From Aphanothece saxicola GSE-SYN-MK-01-06B (lineage in GTDB: Bacteria; Cyanobacteriota; Cyanobacteriia; PCC-6307; Cyanobiaceae), in contig JAHHGT010000008.1 in NCBI GenBank assembly GCA_019359745.1, positions 62,001 through 126,000 of the forward strand: DNA of 64,000 nucleotides, read 5' to 3'. Of the stretch, positions 15,839 to 26,500 are shown one piece after another. The position numbers and the translations under genes were made by a program. Under the pieces are notes generated by a model. It ran no database searches and had not been told where the DNA came from. It saw only the letters and a program-made list of their open reading frames with translations. Each line of letters begins with the position of its first letter. The first letter of the stretch is position 1.

Positions 15839-16657
15839 CTAGGGTTTGGAAAGATTGATCTGATCGCTATCGCCAAAGACCCTCATCAGCGGGTCAAAGT
15901 CGCGCAATCGCTGATCAAGCTCCTTGAAGGAGAGCTCCTCTGGCTTCTCGCATGAGATGTCTGATTCAAGAAACGATGTGTCGGGCTGGGGGACAGCAGA
16001 GCAAAGGATCGGCACCAGATCTTCATTGCTGCTCAACTGCCACATCATGCGCTTCCCGTCGAGGAGGTGGCGATCGGGAGGTCGGGTCAGCACGGGGACG
16101 ACCAGGCTGACTTCCGCTGCTGTGTAGGTATCAGGGATCCGAACAAGAATCGATCGCTCAATCGTTTCTCCTGGGTGGATCATGTCGTCATCGAACATCC
16201 GCCCGACTGCCAGTGTTGCATATTGGTCGTCAATGATGTATTTCTCTGATTGAAGCAGAGCCTTTCCCAGCAGGACACCGTTGGCATCTTGAAGAAAGGC
16301 TGGTTGGATGCCCTGGCGTCGATCTATCGCTGACAGCTGCCAGGCATTGGCGAGCAGATAGATCTTGCGGGTGCTGGGGTTGGTGGCCGTCAGCTTCAAC
16401 GTCATCTCCCGGCTGCCTGCGCTGCTGCCACGCCCCTCGCCCGGTGTCAGTGAGATGCCGAGGTTGATGTGGGCCGGGGCCCAGGATGGAACCAGGACGC
16501 TCTGCCAATAAAAGGTATAGATCCCCCACAGCGAGGCCACCACAATGCCCCCGGAACGGATCCAATCGTGGGTCTGCTCCGACCGCATCCAGCGCCGCAA
16601 TCGCAAGAATCCCTTGCTGGCCCCAGCTCTGGGTAATCCCTCTGACGGCCCTGGCAT
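15839..16657 (-). CDS. Hypothetical single-pass membrane protein in CHAT cluster
   Basis: 272 residues. One transmembrane segment lies at about 36-56 (GGIVVASLWGIYTFYWQSVLV), preceded by a basic region, so the N-terminus is probably cytoplasmic and the ~215-residue remainder periplasmic. The soluble part has beta-rich stretches such as EMTLKLTATNPSTRKIYLLAN and IHPGETIERSILVRIP, like an immunoglobulin-type or adhesion domain, and an acidic C-terminus. No family is recognised. It starts 4 bases after the stop of the degenerate zincin gene, so they are probably cotranscribed and coupled. Confidence 0.7.
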   Translation of the reverse strand: MPGPSEGLPRAGASKGFLRLRRWMRSEQTHDWIRSGGIVVASLWGIYTFYWQSVLVPSWAPAHINLGISLTPGEGRGSSAGSREMTLKLTATNPSTRKIYLLANAWQLSAIDRRQGIQPAFLQDANGVLLGKALLQSEKYIIDDQYATLAVGRMFDDDMIHPGETIERSILVRIPDTYTAAEVSLVVPVLTRPPDRHLLDGKRMMWQLSSNEDLVPILCSAVPQPDTSFLESDISCEKPEELSFKELDQRLRDFDPLMRVFGDSDQINLSKP

Positions 16658-16661
16658 CAGT

Positions 16662-17522
16662 TCATCGTGATCGGGTGGAGGGCTTCGGAATGCCTGAGGC
16701 GCCTGCCTTGAAGGAACCGATCCTGCGGGGACAGGGGGCGTTGGCGCGGGGCCGGCAACGGCTGCCGATCACGGCCATCAAGCTGCTGCTGGCGCGCTCA
16801 TCCCTCATCTGCTCCAGCTGGGCCAGGGTGGCGGGATCGGGAACAGTCCCATTGGCCAGCGCCGCCATATCGCCATCCGAGCAGGAGGCGCCGGTGGCAC
16901 CGAAACCGGTGAGCAACGCATAGGCCCGCTGGGGTCGGGTACCCATGCGCGCCGTCTGGGAAGCTCCATAGGCCACCAGGGCGGGGCCAAGGGGTTTCTC
17001 CTCCTGAGCCGGGGGCTTCCTTCCTGGAACGGCAGCGATCAACACGCCCGCCACACAATTGGCCTGGAGATTGGCAGCGGCGGGAGACAGCGCCGAAGCG
17101 CTGCTTTGGCGGCCAAGGACGCTTTCGGCAAGCGCGGTGCCGATCCAGTAGGCCAGGGCCCAGTCGCCATGCGTCTTGACACGCAACGCCAGCAGGGAGG
17201 GATCCAGCACCACACGATTGCTGCCTGGGCACCAGGCGCTGACGCGTCCAGGTACCTCCACCTGGGCCGTGCCGCCGCAGGCTTTCTGGAGTCCGACGCC
17301 GGCCGGCAGCAGTTCGATCCCGGGAAAGGGCAGGGAGGCGGTGGCGGGATCGGCGCTCCAGCTCTGGCGCATCTGCTGGGCGGTGCGCTGCACATCCGAG
17401 GCGAGATCCGCGGCGTGGGCCCTGGTGGCAAAGGGGGGGATGTCGAGAGACCAGGCCGCCAGTGCCAGCGCAGCGATCCCCCCTGCGACCGTTCGTTCAC
17501 GCCTTGCCAGGGAAGCCAGCAC
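16662..17522 (-). CDS. Degenerate YpfJ-type zinc metallopeptidase homologue (HExxH lost)
   Basis: 286 residues with a signal peptide (cleavage near AHA-ADL, residue 38). The order of segments follows the YpfJ/neutral zinc metallopeptidase family: AWCPGSNRVVLDPSLLAL (about 96-113), GDWALAYWIG then the active-site helix, NLQANCVAGVLIAA (ELQADCxAGV in the family), and a later MGTRPQRAYALLTGF segment. In the helix the zinc-binding HExxH is replaced by TALAE (129-133), so both His ligands and the catalytic Glu are gone. It must be inactive as a protease and may be a binding or regulatory subunit. It lies 48 bases downstream of the TPR-CHAT gene and 4 bases upstream of a membrane-protein gene. Confidence 0.75.
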   Translation of the reverse strand: MLASLARRERTVAGGIAALALAAWSLDIPPFATRAHAADLASDVQRTAQQMRQSWSADPATASLPFPGIELLPAGVGLQKACGGTAQVEVPGRVSAWCPGSNRVVLDPSLLALRVKTHGDWALAYWIGTALAESVLGRQSSASALSPAAANLQANCVAGVLIAAVPGRKPPAQEEKPLGPALVAYGASQTARMGTRPQRAYALLTGFGATGASCSDGDMAALANGTVPDPATLAQLEQMRDERASSSLMAVIGSRCRPRANAPCPRRIGSFKAGASGIPKPSTRSR

Positions 17523-17570
17523 TTCTGTCCCGCATCATCCGCTTCCCACTATGACCGCAACCGACCACGC

Positions 17571-20500
17571 TTACTTCCTTCCCCTTACAGCGCCCAGCCG
17601 CTCAATCGGTCGCCAGTCACCCGTCAGCTGGAACGCTCCCCACACGTACGCATCCCGGTACAGCGGATCCACATGGCGGCGGAAGTCCGCCTGCGTCGCA
17701 CGCAGCGCCTCCGCCCGACCTTCTCCTTGCCGCAGGCGCCCGTAATACGCCGCCATGAATGCCGCCGTCGCCGCGTCATCCACCTTCCACAGGCTCAGCA
17801 GCGTCGCCCGGCTCCCCGCCACCGTGAAGGCCCGCTGCAATCCATACACACCCTCCCCGCTGCGCACATCACCCAACCCCGTCTCGCACGCCGACAGCAC
17901 CACCAGTTCCGTCCCCTCCAGATCCATTCCCGTCGCTTCCGCTGCCGTCAGATAGCCGTCATCGGCTGAGTTCCTTTCCGGTGTGTTCGCTCCGCTCAGC
18001 ACCAGGCCGCTGCGCAGCAGTGGGTCCTCCGCCTCTCCCAGCACCGGCGCGGACCCTCCCCCTTTGCGCTCCTCGCTCTCCGGAGCGGGGAAGAAAAAGC
18101 CATGGGTCGCGATGTGGAAAATCAGCGGTCCCTTCTGTTGCAGCGCCCGCGCCGCGGTGGCCTGCTCCTCCACGATCGGTGCTCCCGCCCCCAGCAACGT
18201 CGCCACCTGCGTCGCCTCCGCCTTCGTCGCCGGCAGCGGGTCCCACTTCAGGCCCCCACGCAACGCGCTTGAGCGCTGCTGCCCACCACCCTTTCCTCCG
18301 ACAGACGCCGCGTTCGCTCCGTAGGCCGGGTTCGCCATCACCACCGGCGCACCACCCGCCTTCGGGGGCTGCTGCAACCGCACCAGATCACGCCCCGTCG
18401 TCACCACCCGCAGCCGCACCGCCTCACTCAGCAGCCACTGACGATCCTTCCCCGCCGGCAGCACCGCAAACGGAATCCGGTGCAGCTCTCCATCCGGCGA
18501 CAGGAACAGGTCCGTCACGCCTGTCAGCTGCGGCTGCAGCGGATCCAGCACCAGCCGGCTCACCTCCGCCCACAGCGGGGCCGGGTCCACCTCGTTCTTG
18601 GCCGTCGCCCCATGGGCCTTCGCCACCGCCGCATCGATCCCCGCCGCCTCACCCAGCGGCACCGACACGCTGCGGCCATCGGCGTGCAGCACCAGCGCCA
18701 CGTACCGCGGCTTCCCCCACGACCCCTTCCTACCGCCAGCCACCAGCCACGGCCAGTACCGCTGGAACTCCACCAGCACACCCTGCCGGGGCAGCGCCGC
18801 CGCCACCTGCGCCGTGCTCACCGCCTCGATCCGCAGGCTCGGCAGCGCACGGTACAGATCACCCTCCAGTTGCAGCCGCTGCTTCTGCAGCTCCGGCCGC
18901 CGCTCCGCCGGCAGGCTCACCGACGCCAGCTGGCGATCGATCCCAGCGATCCGATCCGCCAGCTCACGCGTCTGCGGCCCACTTCCCGCCAGCCGCTGTT
19001 GCCGCTGCTCGATCTCCGCCAGCAGACCCTGGCGGTTCAGCCGCGTCTGCAGCGCCAGCTCCCTGGCACCTGGGTCCTGATCCAGCAGCGCATAGATCGT
19101 CGCTGGCGCATCGCGCTGCTCTGCCAGCAGCCCAGCCCGCAGCTCGCGCGGCTGCAACGGCAGCTCGCGTACCAGCCAGGTCGCCTGCGTTCGTGACAGC
19201 CGACTCAGCAGGGCGCGGGCTGAGGGGTAATCCTTCTGGTTTAGGTGCAGCAAAGCAAGGTTGTTGAGGCTGAGGGCTGTGTGAGGGTGCTCAGGACTCA
19301 GCGATTTTTCCCGGATTGACAGAGCACGCTTGTAGAGGTGCTCGGCTTCCCCGAGGCGACCCTGATTCATATACACCAGGGCCAGGTTGTTGAGGCTGGT
19401 TGCCGTCTGAAGGTGCTCAGGGACCAGCGCCTTCTCATTGATCGTCAGCGCACGCCTAAAGAGAGGCTCCGCTTTCCCGTAATGGCCCTGGTTCAGGTAC
19501 ACAAAAGCCGCGTTGGCGAGGCTAACAGCTGTGTCGGGGTGGTCTCGGCCAAAGGTTTTTAGATTGATCTGCAAGATCCTCTCAAAGAGAGGGAAGGACT
19601 CCACGTATCGGGCCTGCCCCACGTACAGAGAGGCAAGGTCATTGAGGCTAACTGCCGTGTCAGGATGTGCTGGACCGAGCGACCGTTCCCGGATCGCCAA
19701 CACACGCTTGTAGAGAAGCTCAGCATCCCCATCGCGGCCCTGGCTGTGAAACAGCCTTGCGAGACCAATAAGGCTGGCAACCATTTCGGAATTCTCTGGA
19801 CCTTGTGTACCCTGATGCCGCTTCTCCAGAATCGTCAGCGCACGCTTATAGAAAGTCTCAGCTTCTCCATAACGGCCCTGATCTTGGTACAACTTAGCCA
19901 GCCTTGAAAGACTGGTTGGAGCGTATGTGTTCATCGGGTCCTGCTCCTTTTCATAGATCGCCATCGCCCGCCGAAGAAGCGACATTGCCTCGGAAGGGCG
20001 GGATTGATTCCTATAAAGATCCACCAAGTTTTCGAGCAAGAAGGCCGTTTCAGGATGCGCTGGGCCCAAGGTCCTTTCTCGGTAAGCCAATATGCGCTTG
20101 TAGAGACGCTCAGCATCGCCATAGCGAGCCAGTCTGACGTACATTGCCGCCAAGCGTTTCACGGTATTGACTGTATCAAATCCTTCAAGTCCAAGAGACT
20201 TCTCCTGGAACTCCAGCGCGCGCATGTAGAGATCTTCGGCTTCTGCGTAGCGGCTTTGGATCGTATACATCCCTGCGAGTCGTGCGAGCATGAAGGCCGT
20301 TTCAGGGTGCTTAAGACCTAGTGTCTTCTCATTGATTGCCAGTACACGCTTGTAAAGTGCGATGGCTTCGACATAGCGCCCTAGACTGTCGTAGATTATG
20401 GCCAGATTGTTGAGACTGATTGCCGTAGCTCGGCTCTCAGGACCAAATACTTTCTCCTGGATCGCCAACGCTTTATTATAGAATGGGATCGCCTCTATGT

Positions 20501-20855
20501 ACTTTCCCCGAATGAAATAATTCACACCAACAAGGATCAGGCTTTTGACCAACTCAGGGTGCTCTGGTCCAAGAGCCTTCTCTCTCCAGGCCAATATTTT
20601 CAGTCGTAGCTTTACAGCAGGTTCGTACGCACCCATCTGATCAAATTCGTCTGCTTGCTGGACCCAGGACTGGATATCCGCTGGCAGTGAATCCGTCTGC
20701 TGTGCTTGTGACACCAGCCCACTGATATCCGATTGCCCTTCAACGAGAGAGTCAGTGACCCTATTGGCAGCAACGGCCGGTAGGCCAAACGCCAGAACAC
20801 TGGCCAACAGAATGGTTTCTGCAGGCCCACGCCAATGCCCTGCTGAACGGCCCAT
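17571..20855 (-). CDS. Exported TPR-CHAT protease
   Basis: 1094 residues. The N-terminus (ETILLASVLAFGLPAVAAN, about 13-31) is a likely signal peptide. About 11 kinesin-light-chain-like 42-residue TPRs cover roughly 70-560 (e.g. AISLNNLAIIYDSLGRYVEA, ALSLNNLALLHLNQKDY). A linker leads to a C-terminal CHAT domain (about 750-1085), a caspase-like cysteine protease, with His918 in IFHIATHGFF and Cys990 in VVLSACETG, and the end DAYVWGAFQLTGDW typical of the family. TPR-CHAT proteins are found as proteolytic effectors in several bacterial systems. Here it is upstream of an inactive zincin and a membrane protein on the same strand. The TPR-coding part is far less GC-rich than the CHAT-coding part. 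Confidence 0.9.
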   Translation of the reverse strand: MGRSAGHWRGPAETILLASVLAFGLPAVAANRVTDSLVEGQSDISGLVSQAQQTDSLPADIQSWVQQADEFDQMGAYEPAVKLRLKILAWREKALGPEHPELVKSLILVGVNYFIRGKYIEAIPFYNKALAIQEKVFGPESRATAISLNNLAIIYDSLGRYVEAIALYKRVLAINEKTLGLKHPETAFMLARLAGMYTIQSRYAEAEDLYMRALEFQEKSLGLEGFDTVNTVKRLAAMYVRLARYGDAERLYKRILAYRERTLGPAHPETAFLLENLVDLYRNQSRPSEAMSLLRRAMAIYEKEQDPMNTYAPTSLSRLAKLYQDQGRYGEAETFYKRALTILEKRHQGTQGPENSEMVASLIGLARLFHSQGRDGDAELLYKRVLAIRERSLGPAHPDTAVSLNDLASLYVGQARYVESFPLFERILQINLKTFGRDHPDTAVSLANAAFVYLNQGHYGKAEPLFRRALTINEKALVPEHLQTATSLNNLALVYMNQGRLGEAEHLYKRALSIREKSLSPEHPHTALSLNNLALLHLNQKDYPSARALLSRLSRTQATWLVRELPLQPRELRAGLLAEQRDAPATIYALLDQDPGARELALQTRLNRQGLLAEIEQRQQRLAGSGPQTRELADRIAGIDRQLASVSLPAERRPELQKQRLQLEGDLYRALPSLRIEAVSTAQVAAALPRQGVLVEFQRYWPWLVAGGRKGSWGKPRYVALVLHADGRSVSVPLGEAAGIDAAVAKAHGATAKNEVDPAPLWAEVSRLVLDPLQPQLTGVTDLFLSPDGELHRIPFAVLPAGKDRQWLLSEAVRLRVVTTGRDLVRLQQPPKAGGAPVVMANPAYGANAASVGGKGGGQQRSSALRGGLKWDPLPATKAEATQVATLLGAGAPIVEEQATAARALQQKGPLIFHIATHGFFFPAPESEERKGGGSAPVLGEAEDPLLRSGLVLSGANTPERNSADDGYLTAAEATGMDLEGTELVVLSACETGLGDVRSGEGVYGLQRAFTVAGSRATLLSLWKVDDAATAAFMAAYYGRLRQGEGRAEALRATQADFRRHVDPLYRDAYVWGAFQLTGDWRPIERLGAVRGRK

Positions 20856-20918
20856 GCTGCGCAGTTCTCAGGATCGTTCTCAAGGTAATGGCAATCCCAG
20901 TGAAGGCGCCTTGCCCCC

Positions 20919-21281
20919 TCACCCCCAGCGCCGCCGCCGGCTGACGGTCACGCTGCCGTCGAAGCCGGGAACCGGCACCCGGCACTTGCAGACTTCCACA
21001 GCCAGTGGGATCGGCCCGTAGCAGGCTTCCAGGGCATCGAGGATCCGCTCGCTGTAGTGCTCCAGGGTCTGGCAGCGGATCGTGCGGGCCTGTTCCTGCA
21101 GTGCCACGATGCCGCGGCCGTAGTCAAACCCCTGGCTCAGATCGTCGCTGCGGGCCGTGGCGGCCAGATCCGCCCCCAGGGAGAAGGCCAGCTCAAACCA
21201 CTGGCCGTGCAGCCGCTCGCGCTCGTACACCCCCACGTGGGCCCAGAGCCGTAGGCCGCGCACATGGATTGCCTCGTTCAC
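20919..21281 (-). CDS. folB: Dihydroneopterin aldolase
   Basis: 120 residues, cytoplasmic, cleaves 7,8-dihydroneopterin to hydroxymethyldihydropterin and glycolaldehyde in folate synthesis. The family pattern is visible: [20 protein letters not shown] at the N-terminus, [26 protein letters not shown], and the end [13 protein letters not shown]. Start is GTG at 21281, overlapping the last bases of proA (GTGA), so translation is coupled. It is third in a run ROK kinase-proA-folB. Length is normal for the family. Confidence 0.93.
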   Translation of the reverse strand: MNEAIHVRGLRLWAHVGVYERERLHGQWFELAFSLGADLAATARSDDLSQGFDYGRGIVALQEQARTIRCQTLEHYSERILDALEACYGPIPLAVEVCKCRVPVPGFDGSVTVSRRRRWG

Positions 21282-22609
21282 AGGGGCAGGGGGCGATGGC
21301 TGAAGCTCCGCGTTCCGTCGGCGTAGTCGGCGGCGATGTGGCCCTCGCCCCGCAGCCGGTAGCGGTAGGTGACCAGCCCCTCGAGCCCCACCGGCCCCCG
21401 CGGCGGCAGGGTCTGGGTGCTGATGCCCACCTCGGCGCCGAAGCCGTAGCGGTTGCCGTCGGCGAAGCGGGTGGAGCAGTTGAGGAACACCCCGGCGCTG
21501 TCCACCGCCCGCAGGAACCGGTCGGCGGCCGCCGGATCGGTGGTCGCGATGGCGTCGGTGTGGCGGGATCCGTGGCGGCGGATGTGCTCCAGGGCCGCCT
21601 CAAGATCCTCCACCTCCTTCACATTCAGGATCAGATCGGAATACTCCGTGTCCCAGGCGTCGGGCCCGGCCGCCTGAGCCACCCCCAGGGCGCAGGCGGC
21701 CGCATCGCCGCGCAGCTCCACGCCCGCCGCCGCGAACGCCGGCAGCGCCACCGCCAGGAAGGCCGGCGCGATGGCCTGGTGCACCAGCAGGGTCTCGATG
21801 GCGTTGCAGGCCGCCGGGTACTGGGTCTTGCTGTCGAGGGCGATGCGCAGGGCCAGGGCCGGATCGGCGGCCCGATCCACATAGAGATGGCAGATGCCGT
21901 CGGCGTGGCCGAGCACGGGAATGCGGGTGTTGTCCTGGATGAAGCGCACCAGGGCGTTGGAGCCCCTGGGGATGATCAGATCCACCAGGCCGTCGAGCCG
22001 CAGCAGACCCAGGCTCTCCTGGCGGCTGGTGAGCAGCTCCAGGGCGCCCGGGGCGACGGCGATGGCGTCCAGGCCCCGTTGCAGCGCCGCCACGATCGCC
22101 TGGCAACTGCGGCTGGCCTCCCGGCCCCCCTTGAGCAGGGCGCCATTGCCGGAGCGGATCGCCAGCGAGGCGATCTGCATCACCGCATCGGGCCGCGCCT
22201 CGAAGATCACCCCCAGCACCCCCAGGGGCACGCTCAGCCGCTCCAGCACCAGCCCGTCATCCAGCTCGGTGTGCAGCTGGCGCCGGCCCACCGGATCCTC
22301 CAGGGCCGCCACCTGGCGCACCCCGGCGATGGCCCCCGCCAGCTTGGGGCCATCCAGCTTGAGGCGGGCCACCAGGGCTGGCGCCAGCCCCTCGGCCTCG
22401 GCGGCGGCCAGGTCGGCCCGGTTGGCCTGCAGGATCTCGGCGCTGGCCCCGTCGAGGGCGTCGGCCATGGCCACCACGGCGGCGCGGCGTTCGGCGTCGC
22501 TGCACTGGCCCAGGGCCATGGCGGCCCGGCGCACCGCCGCGGCCCGCTGCAGCAGCTGGGGGTCGGGCTCCGGCACGACGCTGGCGGGAGGGGTGAGGGT
22601 CTGGCTCAT
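21278..22609 (-). CDS. proA: Gamma-glutamyl phosphate reductase
   Basis: 443 residues; reduces gamma-glutamyl phosphate with NADPH to glutamate semialdehyde, the second step of proline synthesis. Recognised by [42 protein letters not shown], the active-site region [14 protein letters not shown], and [23 protein letters not shown]. Start at ATG 22609 ([10 protein letters not shown]) lies 5 bases after the ROK kinase stop; an upstream open extension belongs to another frame of that gene. The 3' end overlaps the folB GTG. Confidence 0.96.
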   Translation of the reverse strand: MSQTLTPPASVVPEPDPQLLQRAAAVRRAAMALGQCSDAERRAAVVAMADALDGASAEILQANRADLAAAEAEGLAPALVARLKLDGPKLAGAIAGVRQVAALEDPVGRRQLHTELDDGLVLERLSVPLGVLGVIFEARPDAVMQIASLAIRSGNGALLKGGREASRSCQAIVAALQRGLDAIAVAPGALELLTSRQESLGLLRLDGLVDLIIPRGSNALVRFIQDNTRIPVLGHADGICHLYVDRAADPALALRIALDSKTQYPAACNAIETLLVHQAIAPAFLAVALPAFAAAGVELRGDAAACALGVAQAAGPDAWDTEYSDLILNVKEVEDLEAALEHIRRHGSRHTDAIATTDPAAADRFLRAVDSAGVFLNCSTRFADGNRYGFGAEVGISTQTLPPRGPVGLEGLVTYRYRLRGEGHIAADYADGTRSFSHRPLPL

Positions 22610-22614
22610 GGCAC

Positions 22615-23532
22615 CTATCTTCCCAAGCGATCCAGCGCCAGCCGCACCGCCCCCAGCCGGCCGGCACCGTTGCCCAGCTCGCAGCGACGGATCACCAGTC
22701 CCTCCCGGCTCACGTCCAGCACCCGCTGCTCCACTTCCCGCCAGACCGCCGGCAGGAAATGGTGGCTGGCGGCGCTGAGCCCGCCACCGATCAGCACCAG
22801 CTCGGGGGTGAGCACGTAGAGCAACGAACTCAGCCCCACCCCGAGCAGTCGTCCATAGGCCTGCCAGACCGCCAGGGCCTCGCTGTCGCCGGCATCGGCG
22901 CGGCGGCAGAGCTCGCGCGGATCGAGCGGGCTGAGGCGGGCCAAGCCGCCGATGCTGCAGAACTGTTCGAGGGAGCCGCGGTTGCCGCTGCGGCATTCGG
23001 GGCCATCGGGGTCGACGCCGATCAGGCCCGGTTCGGCCGCCGCTCCAGCGTGGCCAGTGAACAGCTGGCCGCCGAGCAGCACCGCCCCGCCCACGCCGGT
23101 GCCCAGGGTGAGCAACAGCACGTTGTCGACGCCCCGGGCCGCCCCCAGCCAGGCCTCACCGAGCAGGGCGCCATTGGCGTCATTGCCCAGGATCACCCGC
23201 CGCCCCAGTTCGGCTTCCAGCCAGGCGGCCAGGGGCACGTCCCGCCAGAGGGGCAGGTTGATGGAGATCCGCGCCACCCGACCCGCCGCGTCGCAGGGCC
23301 CCGGCAAGCCGATGCCCACCCGGCTGGCCAGGCGATCAGGGTCGATGGCCGCGACCGCCTCGGCCAGGGCCACCGACACCGCCCCCGGCATCGCCGGCTG
23401 GGGGGTGGCCACCTCGGCCTCGGCGAGCAGGGTGCCCTGCGGGTCGCAGCGGGCCAGCTTGATGGCCGTGCCCCCCAGATCGATGCCGATCAGCTGGTCC
23501 TCACTGGGAGGTCGTTCGGAGGACGCCGCCAT
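22615..23532 (-). CDS. ROK-family sugar kinase (probable glucokinase)
   Basis: 305 residues. The phosphate-binding [13 protein letters not shown] (15-27), catalytic region [15 protein letters not shown] with the general-base Asp near 116, and [26 protein letters not shown] identify a ROK kinase, most likely phosphorylating glucose. The zinc-binding CxCGxxGC motif typical of many ROK proteins is changed to ECRSGNRGS, so the structural zinc is probably absent. It is the first gene of a minus-strand run with proA and folB, 33 bases downstream of tamB, with no obvious pathway link. Confidence 0.88.
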   Translation of the reverse strand: MAASSERPPSEDQLIGIDLGGTAIKLARCDPQGTLLAEAEVATPQPAMPGAVSVALAEAVAAIDPDRLASRVGIGLPGPCDAAGRVARISINLPLWRDVPLAAWLEAELGRRVILGNDANGALLGEAWLGAARGVDNVLLLTLGTGVGGAVLLGGQLFTGHAGAAAEPGLIGVDPDGPECRSGNRGSLEQFCSIGGLARLSPLDPRELCRRADAGDSEALAVWQAYGRLLGVGLSSLLYVLTPELVLIGGGLSAASHHFLPAVWREVEQRVLDVSREGLVIRRCELGNGAGRLGAVRLALDRLGR

Positions 23533-23565
23533 CGGCGCACCATAAGCAGCGGGGTGGCGCCGGCC

Positions 23566-26500
23566 TCAGAAGCGCAGGAACACCTGCAGCAGCGACTGCC
23601 AGGCCCCTTCGGTGTCAACGGAGGTCTGCAGGTTGAAGGTGTCGGAGGCCTTGTAGGTGAGGGTCACCTGGGGGGGCACATCGGAGCGGTTCGGGGCCGC
23701 CAGCACCGACATGCTGAAGCGGTTGGTGATGTCGACGCCGATCTCGGCGCCCAGCACCAGCTGGGGCGGCACCCGCCGCCGGGTGGTGCCTTCCTGCTGG
23801 GTGTCGATCGCCTGATTCACGTAGGTGGGGTAGAGGGCCAGGCTCACCCGCTGGCCCAGGGCGTCGCTGAGCGACGAGAGCAGCGGCGACAGCAGGGTCT
23901 GGCCCACCACCGTGGCCAGGGCCGCTCCGGCCCCGCCGCCGCTCAGACCGGCCAGCGAGTTGCCACCGATCAGGGCCACCAACCGCTCCTGCGGCAGGGG
24001 CGGACTGCTGCGCAGCTTGAGGTTCTCGGCGATGCGGTCGGCCGGCCCGCTCACCGACACCACCACCAGGATCAGGTTGAGCTGGTTGAGGGCCGACAGA
24101 CCGGCCTGGTTGGGAGCGTTCTGCACCGAGGGGCCGATCTCCCCGACGCCCGCCGGAGAGATCACGCTGAGGCTGTCGGAGATGCGGGTGCGCAGGGCGA
24201 TGTCGAGGTAGGGCACCAACCCCATGGAGGGGGTGAAGATCGCCACGTTGGGGGCGTCGGGGTCGAGGCTGAAACTGGTGGTGAACAGACTCAGCCGTCC
24301 CCCCAGCAGGCGCACCACCCCGGAGGCCCGCAGGGAGGGGTCCAGGCGGCCGTTGATGCGCAGACGGCCGGCAGTGGTGAAGTTGGCGATGTTGGGGATC
24401 ACCACACGGAGATCCGGGCCCAGCCGCAGGCTCAGGTCCTCGAAGGCCAGGTAGGGGAAGCGGGGCACCGAGGCGCGCAGGGCTTCGGCGGTGGTGGACT
24501 CCACATCGGGTCCCAGCAACACCAGGGGCTGCTGGAAGTTCCACTTCGCCTCCAGCAGCTCGGGCATGGTGCGCGGCTGCACCGGCTGGTCGGACACCGG
24601 TTCGCTGGCGGCCAGCTGGCCCGGCTGGACGTTGATCGTGCCGCGGCTGATCGCCACGTCGCCCCCCAGAACGGGAGCCACCAGGCTGCCGCTCAGGTGC
24701 AACTGCCCATCCCCCACCGCCACCAGCCGCGGCACCGAGAAGGGCACCTGCTCCAGCGTCATCAGCAGGGTCTTGTCCTGGGCCAGGGGCCGGAACAGCC
24801 CCAGCCGGCCCTCGCCGCCGACCACCCCGTTTGGCCCCACCCGGGCGCGGAACTCCTGCACCACCAGCTGCTCGAAGTCGAACAGGATCGTGGCCTCCAC
24901 CTCCCGCACCTCCTGGCCGATGAAGCGGCAGCGGAGGTCCCGCAGCCGCAGGAAGCCGTTGGCGATCGGATCGTCGAGGCTGCCGCGCACCAGCAGCTGC
25001 AGGTCGGCGCCGCCCTCCTGCCACTCGAAGGCCTGCCCCCCCAGCCGGGTGAGGAAGCGCAGGCCATCGCCCCGGGTGGCCAGGCGCAGTTCCAGCCCCT
25101 GCTGGGAGGCCACCAGCGGGATCGTGCCCGCCAGGTCGACGCTGCGGGAGGCCCCCTCGGCCCGCAGGGCCAGATCCAGCCCGATCCCTTCGGCCTTCAG
25201 CTCCACCCGCCCCCGCTCCAGCGCCAGGGCCTCCTCGCCGAGGCGGCCCTCCACCAGCGCCAGGTCGACGCTGAGCTCGGGGCGGACGCCGCCGAGCCGG
25301 TAGCGGCCCCGGGCGGCCAGGCTGCCGCGCAGGTTCTCCGGCAGGGGGGTGAGCAGGGCCAGCAGGGAGAGGGGCAGGTCGGTGAGGCTGAAGCTGCCGC
25401 TGCCGCCGCTGAGCGGTCCCTCCAGCCGCACCTCGAACGGTTTGCCGGCCAGGGACTGGGCCCGGTCGCCCTGGTTGTACCAGAGGTGGCCGGTGGCCTT
25501 GAGGTCGGCCCTGGTGCGGGCGAAGTCCGGGCCACTGAGCAGCAGGTCGGCATCGATCCGGGCCTGCAGCCGCTCGAGCCGTTCCGCCCGGCTGGCGCGG
25601 CTGGCCGCCTGCACCCTGGCGGCGACCCGCTCCTCCGCCTGGCCCAGGGCCAGCAGCTGGTCGGTGACCGTGCCGGCCATGGTGTCGATCATCAGGCTGC
25701 CCAGGTCGCTGGCCTGTCCGCGCTTCGGAGCCGAGGCCCCGCGCCAGATCGGCCAGGCGTCGCTGAGCTGGCGGAACAGCAGGGTGGAGAGCTGGCGGGC
25801 TTCGAAACGGGCCCGGAACGGACCGTTCCAGCGTCCGGAGACCGTGGCGGCGATGCTGCCCTCGCCGAGGGGCTCGATCCGGCCCTTCACCCGGTACTGG
25901 CGGTCGTCGTAGGCCACATCGGCCTGGATGCGACGTCCCCCCACCCCCAGGAACTGGGGCGAGAGCAGCTCCACCCGGCCATCGAAACTGAGGGGCTGCA
26001 GCCCCAGCCGGCCACGGCCGCTGAGGTCCCCCTCCAGGCGCCGCAGGCGGCGGTTGGGTCCGGTGGCCACCGACAGGCCCCGCAGCGGGAAGGCGCGCGC
26101 CAACCAGCGGTAGCCCGCCGGCCGGCCGTCGAGGGTCAGCAGGCCGCCATCCCGCTCGATCGAGGCCCGTACCGGCTGCCAGCGCCGGTCAAGCAGGGCC
26201 GTGAGGCGTCCCTGGGGCGTCGGCGCCACCGCCGTCAGATCCAGGGACCGGTCCTTGAGGCTGCCCTGCCAGGTTTCCCGCAACAGCAGGGGACCCGCCC
26301 CGGGCTGCCGCAGGCGCAGCTGCAGGTCGGGACGCAGCTCCGCCAGGGGCCCGGCGATGCTGCCCGCCACATCCAGTTGCCCCTGAAGGGTGGTGCCGAG
26401 CAGCGGATTGAGGCGGGCCAGGGGGTAGTTCTCGGCTCCGACCTGGGCCAGCAGCGGTCCGGCCACCAAACCCTTGCCCGTCTGGAACGACAGGGGCAGT

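Noticed and set aside
17981..19267. Plus-strand open frame of 428 codons opposite the CHAT domain
   Set aside because: Pro/Ala/Ser-rich translation without family similarity; the CHAT domain on the other strand is clear.
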